The notes below the pieces were generated by a model. It was not told the DNA's origin. It did no database searches and worked only from the letters and a program-made list of their open reading frames with translations. The position numbers and the translations under genes were made by a program. Positions 34,795 through 42,563 of a stretch of 51,415 nucleotides of DNA are shown piece by piece. How positions within the stretch are numbered: position 1 is the stretch's first letter; every line of letters starts with the position of its first letter. The stretch is from Candidatus Fermentibacterota bacterium (GTDB taxonomy: Bacteria; Fermentibacterota; Fermentibacteria; Fermentibacterales; Fermentibacteraceae): assembly GCA_012523605.1 (NCBI GenBank), contig JAAYTY010000044.1:1-51415 (forward strand). The letters run 5' to 3'.

Positions 34795-35713
34795 GGAGCC
34801 TGATGCCCCCCGGCGCGACGATCGCCCTCCGGATGTCTTCCTCCTCGATGACCGCTCCGTCGCAAGCGATCATGTCGCTCAGCCGCGACCGGACTATCCG
34901 GCAATCCCTGCCTATCGACGCGTGAGGACCCAGCCTGGAGTCGGCTATCACGGCGCCGTCCCCGGTGAAGACAGGGGGGGTCCAGCCTGGGTTTCCCATG
35001 GAGCCGCCCCTCTCGGAGTCGAGCAGGACCCTGTTCGCCTCCAGAACGGAAGCGGCGGTGCCGCAGTCGAACCAGCGCCCGATCCTCGGCAGTTCGAACT
35101 TCTCGCCCGCCTCGATCATGCGCTGTATGGCGTCGGTGAGCTGGAACTCGCCCCTGGTGCGTCGTCCGGAAGAGACGAGCCTCTCCAGGGCTTCGGAGAG
35201 ACCGTCGCCCGACCTGAATCGGTACGCCCCGCAGATCGCGAGGTCACCGACGCGTTCCTCCGGTTTCTCCACGACCGACACGGCGAAGCCGTCGCGCTCG
35301 GTCACGATGCCGTACCTCGAGGGCTCGCACACCCTGGCCACTCCGATCGAGCTGCCCGCCGACAGGGCGACATCCTCCAGGCCGCTGTCGAAGATAGTGT
35401 CCCCGAGAACGACCATGACCGGCTCCGACGACATCAGCGGGGCGGCGCGAAGGACGGCCGACCCCAGCCCGTCGGCGGTCTCCTGCCTCACGGTCGAGCA
35501 GGGCACCGGGCAGCTCCTGTCCGCCCAGTCCTCCAGGAGCTCCGAGAGGTGGCCGACAACCAGACAGATCCTGTCCACTCCCGCGGCCGCCAGGCGCGCG
35601 GCAGTGCGCTCTATGACGGGCACCCCGGCGACGGGGACGAGCGGCTTGGGGATCGCGCAGGTCAGAGGTCTGAGCCTCTCTCCGAGACCCGCGGCCGGGA
35701 TGACCGCGAGCAT
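34787..35713 (-). CDS. Sugar-phosphate nucleotidyltransferase (RmlA/GlmU-like)
   Basis: 308 aa. Makes an NDP-sugar from a sugar 1-phosphate. The N-terminal nucleotide loop AAGLGERLRPLTCAIPKPLVPVAG and the VVLGDTIFD metal site are intact. The C-terminus has hexapeptide-like beta-helix repeats (GDGAVIADSRLGPHASIGRDC). The product (dTDP-glucose, UDP-glucose, GDP-mannose) cannot be decided. It likely supplies the two coupled GT4 enzymes downstream; the start overlaps the ptsI stop (TGATG). Confidence 0.88.
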   Translation of the reverse strand: MLAVIPAAGLGERLRPLTCAIPKPLVPVAGVPVIERTAARLAAAGVDRICLVVGHLSELLEDWADRSCPVPCSTVRQETADGLGSAVLRAAPLMSSEPVMVVLGDTIFDSGLEDVALSAGSSIGVARVCEPSRYGIVTERDGFAVSVVEKPEERVGDLAICGAYRFRSGDGLSEALERLVSSGRRTRGEFQLTDAIQRMIEAGEKFELPRIGRWFDCGTAASVLEANRVLLDSERGGSMGNPGWTPPVFTGDGAVIADSRLGPHASIGRDCRIVRSRLSDMIACDGAVIEEEDIRRAIVAPGGIRLHA

Positions 35714-37476
35714 CAGGCCTCCGGATCCGGCCCGCCGTCGAGCAGGATTTCCGGGAAGCGGTCGGCTATGAAGGCCCTCACAGCCTGCCTCACGTGCAGC
35801 CCGGAAGGCATCTCCAGCGCGGCCCGCGCGAGCTTTCTGACGGAATCCGACTCCAGGACGCTGACGAGCTTCTTGATGTCGGGGATGAGCGAGATGGAGA
35901 CGCTCAGCTCGTCAACTCCGAGGCCGACGAGGAGGGGGACGGAAAGCGGCTCAGCCGCCATCTGGCCGCAGACGCCTACCCACTTGCCGGCATCGTGGCA
36001 GCACTTCACCACGTGGTCAATCTGCCTGAGAACGGCGGGATGGTTGGCGTCGAACAATTTCGCCACGAACGGGCTGCCTCTGTCGACCGCCAGAGTGTAC
36101 TGCGTCAGGTCGTTCGTGCCGAGGGAGACGAAATCCACATGGGGCAGGAAGAGATCTATCCCTATGGTCGCGGCAGGCGTCTCCACCATGATTCCGACGG
36201 GTATCCCGGGATCGTAGGGTATCCCGAGAGAGTCGAGTTCGGCGGCTATCTCGGCCATCATCTCCCTCGTCTTCAACACCTGGGAGACCTCGGTCACGAG
36301 AGGTATCAGGAGGCGGGCCCGGCCTTCGACCGACGCCCTCATGATCGCACGGAGCTGTTTCCTGTAGATCCAGGGCCTGTCCAGGCAGACCCGGATCGCC
36401 CTGTAGCCCAGGAAGGGGTTTCTTTCGTGGAACTCGTCGCCCGACAGGAGCTTGTCTCCCCCGATATCCAGCGTCCGGATGATGACCGTGTCGGGGTTGA
36501 TCACTCTGAGGGCGTGAGCGTACTCCCTGTAATCGGTCTCCTCGTCGTCGTCACCGGGAGAGATCAGCCTCAGGAACTCGGTCCGGAAGAGACCGATTCC
36601 CCTGCCGCCGTAGCGCCTCACCTGGTCGGCCTCCTGTGAGAACTCGATGTTCGCGGCCAGCCCGATCTCCAGTCCGTCAGCCGTCCTGGCGGGCTCCGAT
36701 GCGTTGAGCGCTATCGACGCCTGGATCTCCTCGTACTTCTTCCTGAGCTTCGTGTAGTAGAAGATCTGGTCGGCGTCGGGATCGACTATCACTCTTCCGT
36801 GGATGCCGTCCACTATCACGGTCTGTCGCGGCCTGACGGATTCCGCGGCTGTCTTCAGCGCCACTACGGCTGGGATCCCGAGGCTCCTCGCCAGAATCGC
36901 GGTGTGCGAGGTGCTGCCTCCCTCGTCGGTCGCGAAACCGAGGACCTGCTCCCTTCTCAGACCTGCGGTGACGGATGGGTCGAGGTCGCGGGCGACCAGC
37001 ACGACGGGCGATTCGAGTCTGGCCAGCGCTTCGCGCTCGGTTCCGAGGAGCTTGTTGATCAGACGCCTTCCGACATCCCTGATGTCGGCGCTTCTCTCCC
37101 TCGCGTAGGGATCCTTCATCCGGCCGAACCGTTCGATGACCTCGTAGATAACCCGGCTCACAGCGTATTCGGCGCCCTCGAGATCGCTCTCGATCCTCCT
37201 CCTCACGTCGTTCTTCATGGTCGGATCGTCCACAAGGAGGATGTGCGCGTCGATGAGCTGGCGGCCCTCCATCAGATCTTCCATGCCGGAGGCCAGCGCC
37301 AGCAGTTCGCTTCTGGTCTGTTCGACTGCCCTGTCGAACCGTTCGAGCTCCCGCCCGGCCTCTTCCGGTCCGGCGAGAACGCGGCGGCTCACGAGCAGTT
37401 CTTCCACGTCGAGCAGGAAGGCCGGGCCGATCGCGATGCCCGGCGAGGCCGGAGTGCCGTCGAACTGGAGGCCCAT
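35713..37476 (-). CDS. ptsI: Phosphoenolpyruvate-protein phosphotransferase (PTS enzyme I)
   Basis: 587 aa. Transfers phosphate from PEP to HPr. The phosphorylated His lies in GGSTSHTAILARSLGIPAV; the PEP-binding C-terminal barrel has VETPAATIGIDLFLPHVDFVSLGTNDLTQY and catalytic Cys in GVCGQMAAE. Three bases after ptsH. No sugar-specific EII component is encoded in the window, consistent with a regulatory role. Confidence 0.96.
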   Translation of the reverse strand: MGLQFDGTPASPGIAIGPAFLLDVEELLVSRRVLAGPEEAGRELERFDRAVEQTRSELLALASGMEDLMEGRQLIDAHILLVDDPTMKNDVRRRIESDLEGAEYAVSRVIYEVIERFGRMKDPYARERSADIRDVGRRLINKLLGTEREALARLESPVVLVARDLDPSVTAGLRREQVLGFATDEGGSTSHTAILARSLGIPAVVALKTAAESVRPRQTVIVDGIHGRVIVDPDADQIFYYTKLRKKYEEIQASIALNASEPARTADGLEIGLAANIEFSQEADQVRRYGGRGIGLFRTEFLRLISPGDDDEETDYREYAHALRVINPDTVIIRTLDIGGDKLLSGDEFHERNPFLGYRAIRVCLDRPWIYRKQLRAIMRASVEGRARLLIPLVTEVSQVLKTREMMAEIAAELDSLGIPYDPGIPVGIMVETPAATIGIDLFLPHVDFVSLGTNDLTQYTLAVDRGSPFVAKLFDANHPAVLRQIDHVVKCCHDAGKWVGVCGQMAAEPLSVPLLVGLGVDELSVSISLIPDIKKLVSVLESDSVRKLARAALEMPSGLHVRQAVRAFIADRFPEILLDGGPDPEA

Positions 37477-37479
37477 GGA

Positions 37480-37746
37480 TCAGTCCTCTCCGAAGCCGGA
37501 GGCGATCAGCTCGCAGAGGGCTTCGACAGCCTTTTCTTCGTCGGGGCCGCAGGCGGTCACCGCCAGCTCGGTCCCCTGGCCTGCGGCGAGGGTCATCACC
37601 CCCATGATGCTCTTGCCGTTGATCTCTTCGGACCCGGCCGCGATGGTTATCTCGCTTCGGAAGGAGGATGCCTTCTTGACGATGAGCGCCGCCGGCCTGG
37701 CGTGTATGCCGAGCCGGTTCGGAACGATCACCGTCCTTCTGGTCAC
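37480..37746 (-). CDS. ptsH: HPr phosphocarrier protein
   Basis: 88 aa. His15 (GIHARPAA) takes phosphate from enzyme I; Ser46 (INGKSIMGVM) is the HprK site. Both are present, so both kinds of phosphorylation are possible. The start is GTG at 37746, overlapping hprK as GTGA, with GGGGGGAAG just upstream. Confidence 0.96.
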   Translation of the reverse strand: MTRRTVIVPNRLGIHARPAALIVKKASSFRSEITIAAGSEEINGKSIMGVMTLAAGQGTELAVTACGPDEEKAVEALCELIASGFGED

Positions 37747-38741
37747 GATTCTTCCCCCCGCCCGGTCTCCCGCGGACCTCCGCCTGCCTCGGATGCCGCC
37801 TGCATGCGTTCGATCAGCTTCTGCTCGAGAGCCGCCGGAACGTCCACGCCTCTGGTGTTCAGCAGGTGGTTCATAGCGGCCACTTCCAGAAGAAGAGCCA
37901 GGTTCCTGCCGGGCAGCACGGGGAGGGTCACCTGGGGGATCCTTATGCCGAGGTAGGTTGTGGTGGCCTTTTCCAGCCCGGTTCTGTCGAAATCGGGCTT
38001 CTGCGTCCAGTCGACGAGCCGGACCTCGATGTCGACCTGCTGGCGGTCCTTGACCGCCCGGATTCCGAACAGCGCCGCCACGTCCACCATTCCGAGGCCG
38101 CGGATCTCCATGTGATAGCCCATCAGGGCGTCGCCGGTGCCCAGCAGGACCTCCCCGGTCCGCCTGATTCTCACCATGTCGTCGGCCACGAGCCGGTGTC
38201 CCCGCTCGACCAGACCCAGCACCGCCTCGCTCTTTCCTATCGCGCTTCTGCCCGTCACCAGGAGACCGACGCCGAACACGTCCACCAATGTGCCGTGCAC
38301 GGACTTCCTGGGCGCGAACACCTCGGCGAGATAGCCTGTCAGGTCGTGGATCAGCGGAGTGGTGTCCCTCGGTGAGCGGAAGACAGCGCAGTCGGACTTC
38401 CACGCCGCCGCGCAGAGCTCCGCGGGCGGCTCGTAGCCCTTGGTCACGATACAGCAGTAGACAGGGAACTGGAAGATGTTGGCAATGGCGGCTTCACGCG
38501 CCGACGGTTTAAGATAGGACAGATAGGTGATCTCGGTCTCGCCGAAGATCTGTATCCTGTCGTGAAGAAACCTGTGTGTGAAGCCTGTCAGGGCGAGGCC
38601 GGGACGGCTGATGTCGGGGCTGGAGACCAGCCTTCCGAACCCCTCCTCGCCGCATGCCGGCGCAAGCATCAGCCTCTGCCCCATTATCTCGGCGAGCTTG
38701 CGGACCGTCATCTCCCCGGGTTCGGGGAACTTGTCCCTCAA
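37743..38741 (-). CDS. hprK: HPr kinase/phosphorylase
   Basis: 332 aa. Phosphorylates and dephosphorylates HPr on Ser46 in response to energy and phosphate state. Walker A GRSAIGKSEAVL (the first residues differ from the common GESGIGKSE), followed by HRLVADD, and the family signature EIRGLGMVDV. Gene order hpf-hprK-ptsH-ptsI links ribosome hibernation and carbon/energy sensing. Seven bases after hpf. Confidence 0.96.
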   Translation of the reverse strand: MRDKFPEPGEMTVRKLAEIMGQRLMLAPACGEEGFGRLVSSPDISRPGLALTGFTHRFLHDRIQIFGETEITYLSYLKPSAREAAIANIFQFPVYCCIVTKGYEPPAELCAAAWKSDCAVFRSPRDTTPLIHDLTGYLAEVFAPRKSVHGTLVDVFGVGLLVTGRSAIGKSEAVLGLVERGHRLVADDMVRIRRTGEVLLGTGDALMGYHMEIRGLGMVDVAALFGIRAVKDRQQVDIEVRLVDWTQKPDFDRTGLEKATTTYLGIRIPQVTLPVLPGRNLALLLEVAAMNHLLNTRGVDVPAALEQKLIERMQAASEAGGGPRETGRGEES

Positions 38742-38748
38742 GACCGGC

Positions 38749-39309
38749 CTACCGTTTCCTGCGAGTCAGCTCGACCACCTGGCTCGAGCCGTCCTTCGAC
38801 CTGTACACCGCACTGACCCTGCCCGTCTCGGTGTTCATGAAGGGCATGCACTCGTCGCTGGACATCTCGTACTCCGTCACGGCCTCTTCGGTCGTGAGCC
38901 TCGGGAGGGACCTGTCGTCGGGGATCAGAACCGGGCCTTCGAGGCCGGACGGCTCCGCGGGATCCCAGACGGCCATGCCGGGGCCGGAGGAGACCGAGGA
39001 CTGCTCCTGCTGGCCGCGGTGCGGATGCCCGTGAGCCCGGTCCTTGAACCTCCTGAGCTGCCTCTCGAGATTCGAGACCGTCTCGTCGAATGCGGCATAC
39101 ATGTCATGCGACTGCGCCCTTGCGTCCAGCTTGATCCTGTCGCCCCTGAGCTGTACGTGCGCGTGGTTCACGCCGGAAGTGAACTCGAGGATCACATGGA
39201 CATCGTCTATCCCGTCGTAGAATCGCTCCAGCACTTCCAGCTTCTGTGTGACGTGGGACTTCATCTCCTCGGAGAGGTCGAAATGCCTACCGCTCAGCTC
39301 GATGTTCAT
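38749..39309 (-). CDS. hpf: Ribosome hibernation promoting factor, long form
   Basis: 186 aa. The N-terminal S30AE domain (MNIELSGRHFDLSEEM...) occupies about residues 1-100; the C-terminal dimerisation domain (LTTEEAVTEYEMSSDECMPFMN...) makes it the long form that pairs 70S ribosomes into 100S. A near-perfect AGGAGGT site lies about five bases before the ATG at 39309. First gene of the 30 kb minus-strand array, with its own promoter. Confidence 0.94.
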   Translation of the reverse strand: MNIELSGRHFDLSEEMKSHVTQKLEVLERFYDGIDDVHVILEFTSGVNHAHVQLRGDRIKLDARAQSHDMYAAFDETVSNLERQLRRFKDRAHGHPHRGQQEQSSVSSGPGMAVWDPAEPSGLEGPVLIPDDRSLPRLTTEEAVTEYEMSSDECMPFMNTETGRVSAVYRSKDGSSQVVELTRRKR

Positions 39310-39370
39310 GCAGACCTCCTTTTGCCGGGAGCCGGACCCTCGAAACGCCACCGGGAGCGTATCACACAAA

Positions 39371-39402
39371 GCGCTGCCCCGGCATTGAAGCAGCGGCAGC
39401 GC
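39371..39402 (-). promoter_or_regulatory. Hairpin in the hpf leader
   Basis: The minus strand reads GCGCTGCC, a 16-base loop, GGCAGCGC, then TTTGTGT. The eight-base stem is perfect and lies between the hpf promoter and its ribosome site. The weak T-run makes an attenuator possible, but a chance stem in GC-rich DNA is also possible. Confidence 0.35.
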
Positions 39403-39435
39403 AAGAAGACGTCACCGTTCGCTCTCATCGGGGCG

Positions 39436-39464
39436 ATCATATCCGAGCCCCCGATCTTGGTCAA
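39436..39464 (-). promoter_or_regulatory. Sigma-70-type promoter of hpf-hprK-ptsH-ptsI
   Basis: Minus-strand TTGACC (39464-39459), 17 bases, TATGAT (39441-39436): five of six in each box with ideal spacing. It would give a leader of about 120 bases before hpf. Confidence 0.65.
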
Positions 39465-39488
39465 CAAGGCCGCCGCAGACTCGTCTCG

Positions 39489-39516
39489 TTGACTGGAATG
39501 GCCCGGCTTGTATGTT
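39489..39516 (+). promoter_or_regulatory. Sigma-70-type promoter of gatE
   Basis: Plus-strand TTGACT (39489-39494), 16 bases, TATGTT (39511-39516). Transcription would begin near 39523, about 30 bases before the TTG start at 39555. It is back to back with the hpf promoter. Confidence 0.55.
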
Positions 39517-39554
39517 CGGGCGTCGAGTCCCCGAGCTTCCGGAAGGAGAACTTT

Positions 39555-41270
39555 TTGCAGCACGCCCCCGGCGATTACGGCGAGCTTCGCGAGCTCGGCT
39601 TCCGTTGCGGCCTGGAAACCCACCAGCAGCTCGCGACGCCCAGGAAGCTGTTCTGCAGATGCCCTGCGCGCATCAGGAACGATCCGCCGGACTCCGAGCT
39701 CCTCCGTCACATGCGGCCGACGCTGAGCGAGTTCGGCGAGTACGACGGAACCGCCCTCATGGAGTTCAAGACCCGGAAGCAGGTCCACTACCTGCTCTAC
39801 AACGACAGCGTCTGTACCTACGAGATGGACGACACCCCCCCCTTCAAGGCCGACCCCGAGGCGGTGGAGACAGCCATCGCCATCGCGATGATGTTCAACA
39901 TGTCACTGGTGGACGAGATTCACATCACGCGGAAGCAGTATCTCGACGGCAGCATACCGACCGGCTTCCAACGCACCGCCATCATCGGCGTGAACGGGAG
40001 CATACCCTTCCTCGGCAGGACTCTCGACTTCTTCCAGTTGAGCCTGGAGGAGGACGCCTGCAGGGAGGTGGACGACGAAGGCCACCACATCTGGTTCAGG
40101 ACCGACAGGCTTTCGATCCCTCTTGTGGAATCGGTCACGGCGCCGGTGCTCTTCACGCCGGCGGAGGCTGCGGCCGGTGCCCGCGCCGTGGCCGAGGTGA
40201 TGCGGTCCACGCGCAGGATAAGAAGGGGCATCGGATCCGTCCGCCAGGATGTGAACGTATCCATCAGGGGCGGGACGAGGATCGAGATCAAGGGCGTTCC
40301 CCGCATAGGCCTCATCGAGGACCTATGCAGGACGGAAGGCTATCGCCAGAAGGCCCTGCTCGATCTCAGGAGCGCCCTGGCCTCCTCGGGGCTCGATCCG
40401 GACTCCTTCGGGGCTGTTCCTCTGGAGCTTCGGGAGGATCAGGCTCGCAGGTGCGCCGAACCATGGGGCGGGCCGCGCGACGAGGAGATCGTCGCGGTCC
40501 AGATCCTCCCGGGGTTCCGGAAATACCTTGGCTGGCCCACACAGCCCGACAGGACCTTTCTCGACGAGATCGAAGGCCGCGTGCGGGTCATCGCCTGCCT
40601 CGTCCACAAACCCACTGTTCTGGAGGCTCCGGAATGGCTCCGCTCCGAGCTCGGCATCCCCGGATCGGATGCGGCGCTCGTCTTCTCGGCGGTCCCCGAG
40701 GACTCGGCTACGGCATCCCAGGAGATCGTCGCCAGGGTGAGGGAGGCCTTCATCGGAGTTCCTTCCGAGACCAGACAGGCCCAGCCCGGCGGCAGGACCA
40801 CCTTCGAGAGGATACTGCCCGGTCCCGACAGGATGTATCCGGACACGGACCTCCCACCGGAGGCCGTCGATGCCGCTCTGGTAGACAGGATCAGAGCCTC
40901 CCTGCCACCCAGGCCCTGGGAGAGGCGTGAAGCCTATGCCGCCCTCGGGGTGCCGGAGGAACTCGTCACCAGGCTGATCAACTGGGATTCCGCCGACCTC
41001 TTCGACAGGGTACGCCCTTCCGTGTCCTATTCCGCGGCCAGCCTTGCCTGGCTTCTCACCGACAGGGCGAGAGGATCGAGGAGGGCGGGACGCGACTGGC
41101 GAACCCTCGGAGAGGCATCTATGGCGGCCATCCTCGCCGAGTGCAGCTCGAGGGGGCTGACGGTCAGGGGAGCAGCCAGGGTTCTCGATGCCATGTCCGG
41201 TCCGGGGGGAGCGGACCTGGACGAGGCCGTGGCCGCGGCGGGCGCCCCGGCCCGCGTTTCGGAACGCTGA
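39555..41270 (+). CDS. gatE: Archaeal-type Glu-tRNA(Gln) amidotransferase subunit E (GatE)
   Basis: 571 aa. GatE binds Glu-tRNA(Gln) and, with GatD, makes Gln-tRNA(Gln). Hallmarks of GatE rather than bacterial GatB: GFRCGLETHQQL, RHMRPTLSEFGEYDGTAL, YLDGSIPTGFQRT, VRQDVNVSIRGGTRIEIKG, the AspRS-like insert, and GVPSETRQA...LPGPDRMYPDTDLPP. The C-terminal helical tail looks shortened. TTG at 39555 with AAGGAG six bases upstream is the best start; the track's start at 39489 lies on the promoter -35. No gatD is adjacent. Confidence 0.88.
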   Translation: MQHAPGDYGELRELGFRCGLETHQQLATPRKLFCRCPARIRNDPPDSELLRHMRPTLSEFGEYDGTALMEFKTRKQVHYLLYNDSVCTYEMDDTPPFKADPEAVETAIAIAMMFNMSLVDEIHITRKQYLDGSIPTGFQRTAIIGVNGSIPFLGRTLDFFQLSLEEDACREVDDEGHHIWFRTDRLSIPLVESVTAPVLFTPAEAAAGARAVAEVMRSTRRIRRGIGSVRQDVNVSIRGGTRIEIKGVPRIGLIEDLCRTEGYRQKALLDLRSALASSGLDPDSFGAVPLELREDQARRCAEPWGGPRDEEIVAVQILPGFRKYLGWPTQPDRTFLDEIEGRVRVIACLVHKPTVLEAPEWLRSELGIPGSDAALVFSAVPEDSATASQEIVARVREAFIGVPSETRQAQPGGRTTFERILPGPDRMYPDTDLPPEAVDAALVDRIRASLPPRPWERREAYAALGVPEELVTRLINWDSADLFDRVRPSVSYSAASLAWLLTDRARGSRRAGRDWRTLGEASMAAILAECSSRGLTVRGAARVLDAMSGPGGADLDEAVAAAGAPARVSER

Positions 41271-41273
41271 ATC

Positions 41274-41432
41274 TCAGCTTCCGCGCCCCCCCTGCAGGCC
41301 CAGCTCCCTGATGTGATTCAATAGAGTCCTGTAGCTCACGCCGAGGATCCTAGCCGCGACGGTGCGGTTTCCGCCGCTGCGCTCCAGAGCCTCCAGTATC
41401 CTCCGGCGCCTGACCTCCCTCGAAGCCTCCAT
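41274..41432 (-). CDS. Detached Fis-type HTH domain of the sigma-54 regulator
   Basis: 52 aa: MEASREVRRRRILEALERSG then GNRTVAARILGVSYRTLLNH, a typical C-terminal Fis-type DNA-binding domain of NtrC-family activators. It is in the same frame as the response regulator and begins six bases after that gene's TAA, so it is either the remainder of an interrupted gene or a separately translated domain by re-initiation; no ribosome site precedes the ATG. Too short for the track. It ends three bases from the convergent gatE stop. Confidence 0.75.
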   Translation of the reverse strand: MEASREVRRRRILEALERSGGNRTVAARILGVSYRTLLNHIRELGLQGGRGS

Positions 41433-41438
41433 CGCCGC

Positions 41439-42563
41439 TTATGGCATCGAGCTGTCGCGGCCTGCCGGCGGGATCTCCAGCAGGTCGGGTGTGATCGCCC
41501 GTCCGGCGGACAGGGTCGCTGCGCGCAGGAGTATGCTCCTCAGCTCGCGGACGTTCCCCGGCCAGTGGTAGGACTCGAGGGCGGCCGATGCGGCCTCGTC
41601 CAGCAGCGAGGGGTTGCAGCCCGCCTCCTTCAGGAAATGCCGCGACAGGAGAGCCACGTCTCCGTGCCTCTCACGGAGCGGGGGAAGGATCACGGGGAAC
41701 TCGCAGAGCCTGTAGTAGAGGTCCTGCCTGAACCGGCCAGCGGAGGCTTCCGAGCCGAGATCCCTGTTGCTCGCCGCGACTATCCTGACATCCACTCTTA
41801 TCGTCTCCGAGCCGCCCACTCTGGTGAACTCCCTCTCCTGCAGAACCCGCAGGAGCTTCCCCTGCAGAGCCGGCGCGAGGTCGCCCACCTCGTCCAGGAA
41901 CACGGTTCCGCCGTCCGCGAGCTCGAATCTGCCGGACCGCCGGCAGTCTGCGCCGGTGTAGGCGCCCTTCTCCGCTCCGAACAGCTCGCTCTCCATGAGT
42001 TCGGACGGTATGGCGGCGCAGTTGACGGGGATGAAGGGACCATCGCGCCTGTCGCTCGCATCGTGCACGGCCCGTGCAAGCAGCTCCTTGCCGGTGCCGC
42101 TCTCCCCGAGGATCAGCACCGTAAGCCGGGACGCCGCTCCTTTGAGCGCCCGCTCCACCGCGGCCCTGAACGGAGGGCTCTCTCCGATCATTTCCGAGGG
42201 TCTGCAGGGTGAAGCCTCCTCGAGAAGCGCGATAAGCGAATCTATCTGGAATGGCTTGGTCACGAAGTCACGGGCGCCTGCCTTCATGGCCCTTACCGCG
42301 AGGTCGATGGTGCCGAATGCGGTCATGAGAATCACCGGCATGGAAGGACTCGAAGCCTTCGCGGCCGAGAGCACGGCAAGACCGTCGCACCCCGGGAGGC
42401 AGACGTCCGTCAGCACAGCGTCGTACCTTCCTTCTCCCAGGAGCTTCACGGCGGACGGTCCGTCGGCGGCGGCGACCACCTCCCATCCGGCCTCTGAAAG
42501 CGCTGTCACGAGCATGCTGCGCATGCCCCTGCGGTCCTCCACCAGGAGCACGACCCTCTTCAC
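41439..42563 (-). CDS. Sigma-54-dependent response regulator (NtrC family), lacking its DNA-binding domain
   Basis: 374 aa. Receiver domain with phospho-acceptor Asp53 (LTDVCLP) and Lys103 (TKPF); AAA+ domain with Walker A GESGTGKE (153-160), the sigma-54 loop as GAYTGA (200-205; Tyr for the usual Phe) and Walker B VFLDE. The protein stops at TAA just before the Fis-type HTH, which continues in frame as the next short ORF. The start is GTG at 42563, coupled to the kinase (GTGA). Confidence 0.9.
   Translation of the reverse strand: MKRVVLLVEDRRGMRSMLVTALSEAGWEVVAAADGPSAVKLLGEGRYDAVLTDVCLPGCDGLAVLSAAKASSPSMPVILMTAFGTIDLAVRAMKAGARDFVTKPFQIDSLIALLEEASPCRPSEMIGESPPFRAAVERALKGAASRLTVLILGESGTGKELLARAVHDASDRRDGPFIPVNCAAIPSELMESELFGAEKGAYTGADCRRSGRFELADGGTVFLDEVGDLAPALQGKLLRVLQEREFTRVGGSETIRVDVRIVAASNRDLGSEASAGRFRQDLYYRLCEFPVILPPLRERHGDVALLSRHFLKEAGCNPSLLDEAASAALESYHWPGNVRELRSILLRAATLSAGRAITPDLLEIPPAGRDSSMP

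Noticed and set aside
39306-39788. 160-residue minus-strand ORF overlapping the hpf leader and gatE
   Set aside because: It crosses both divergent promoters and the gatE coding region, and has no recognisable motif.
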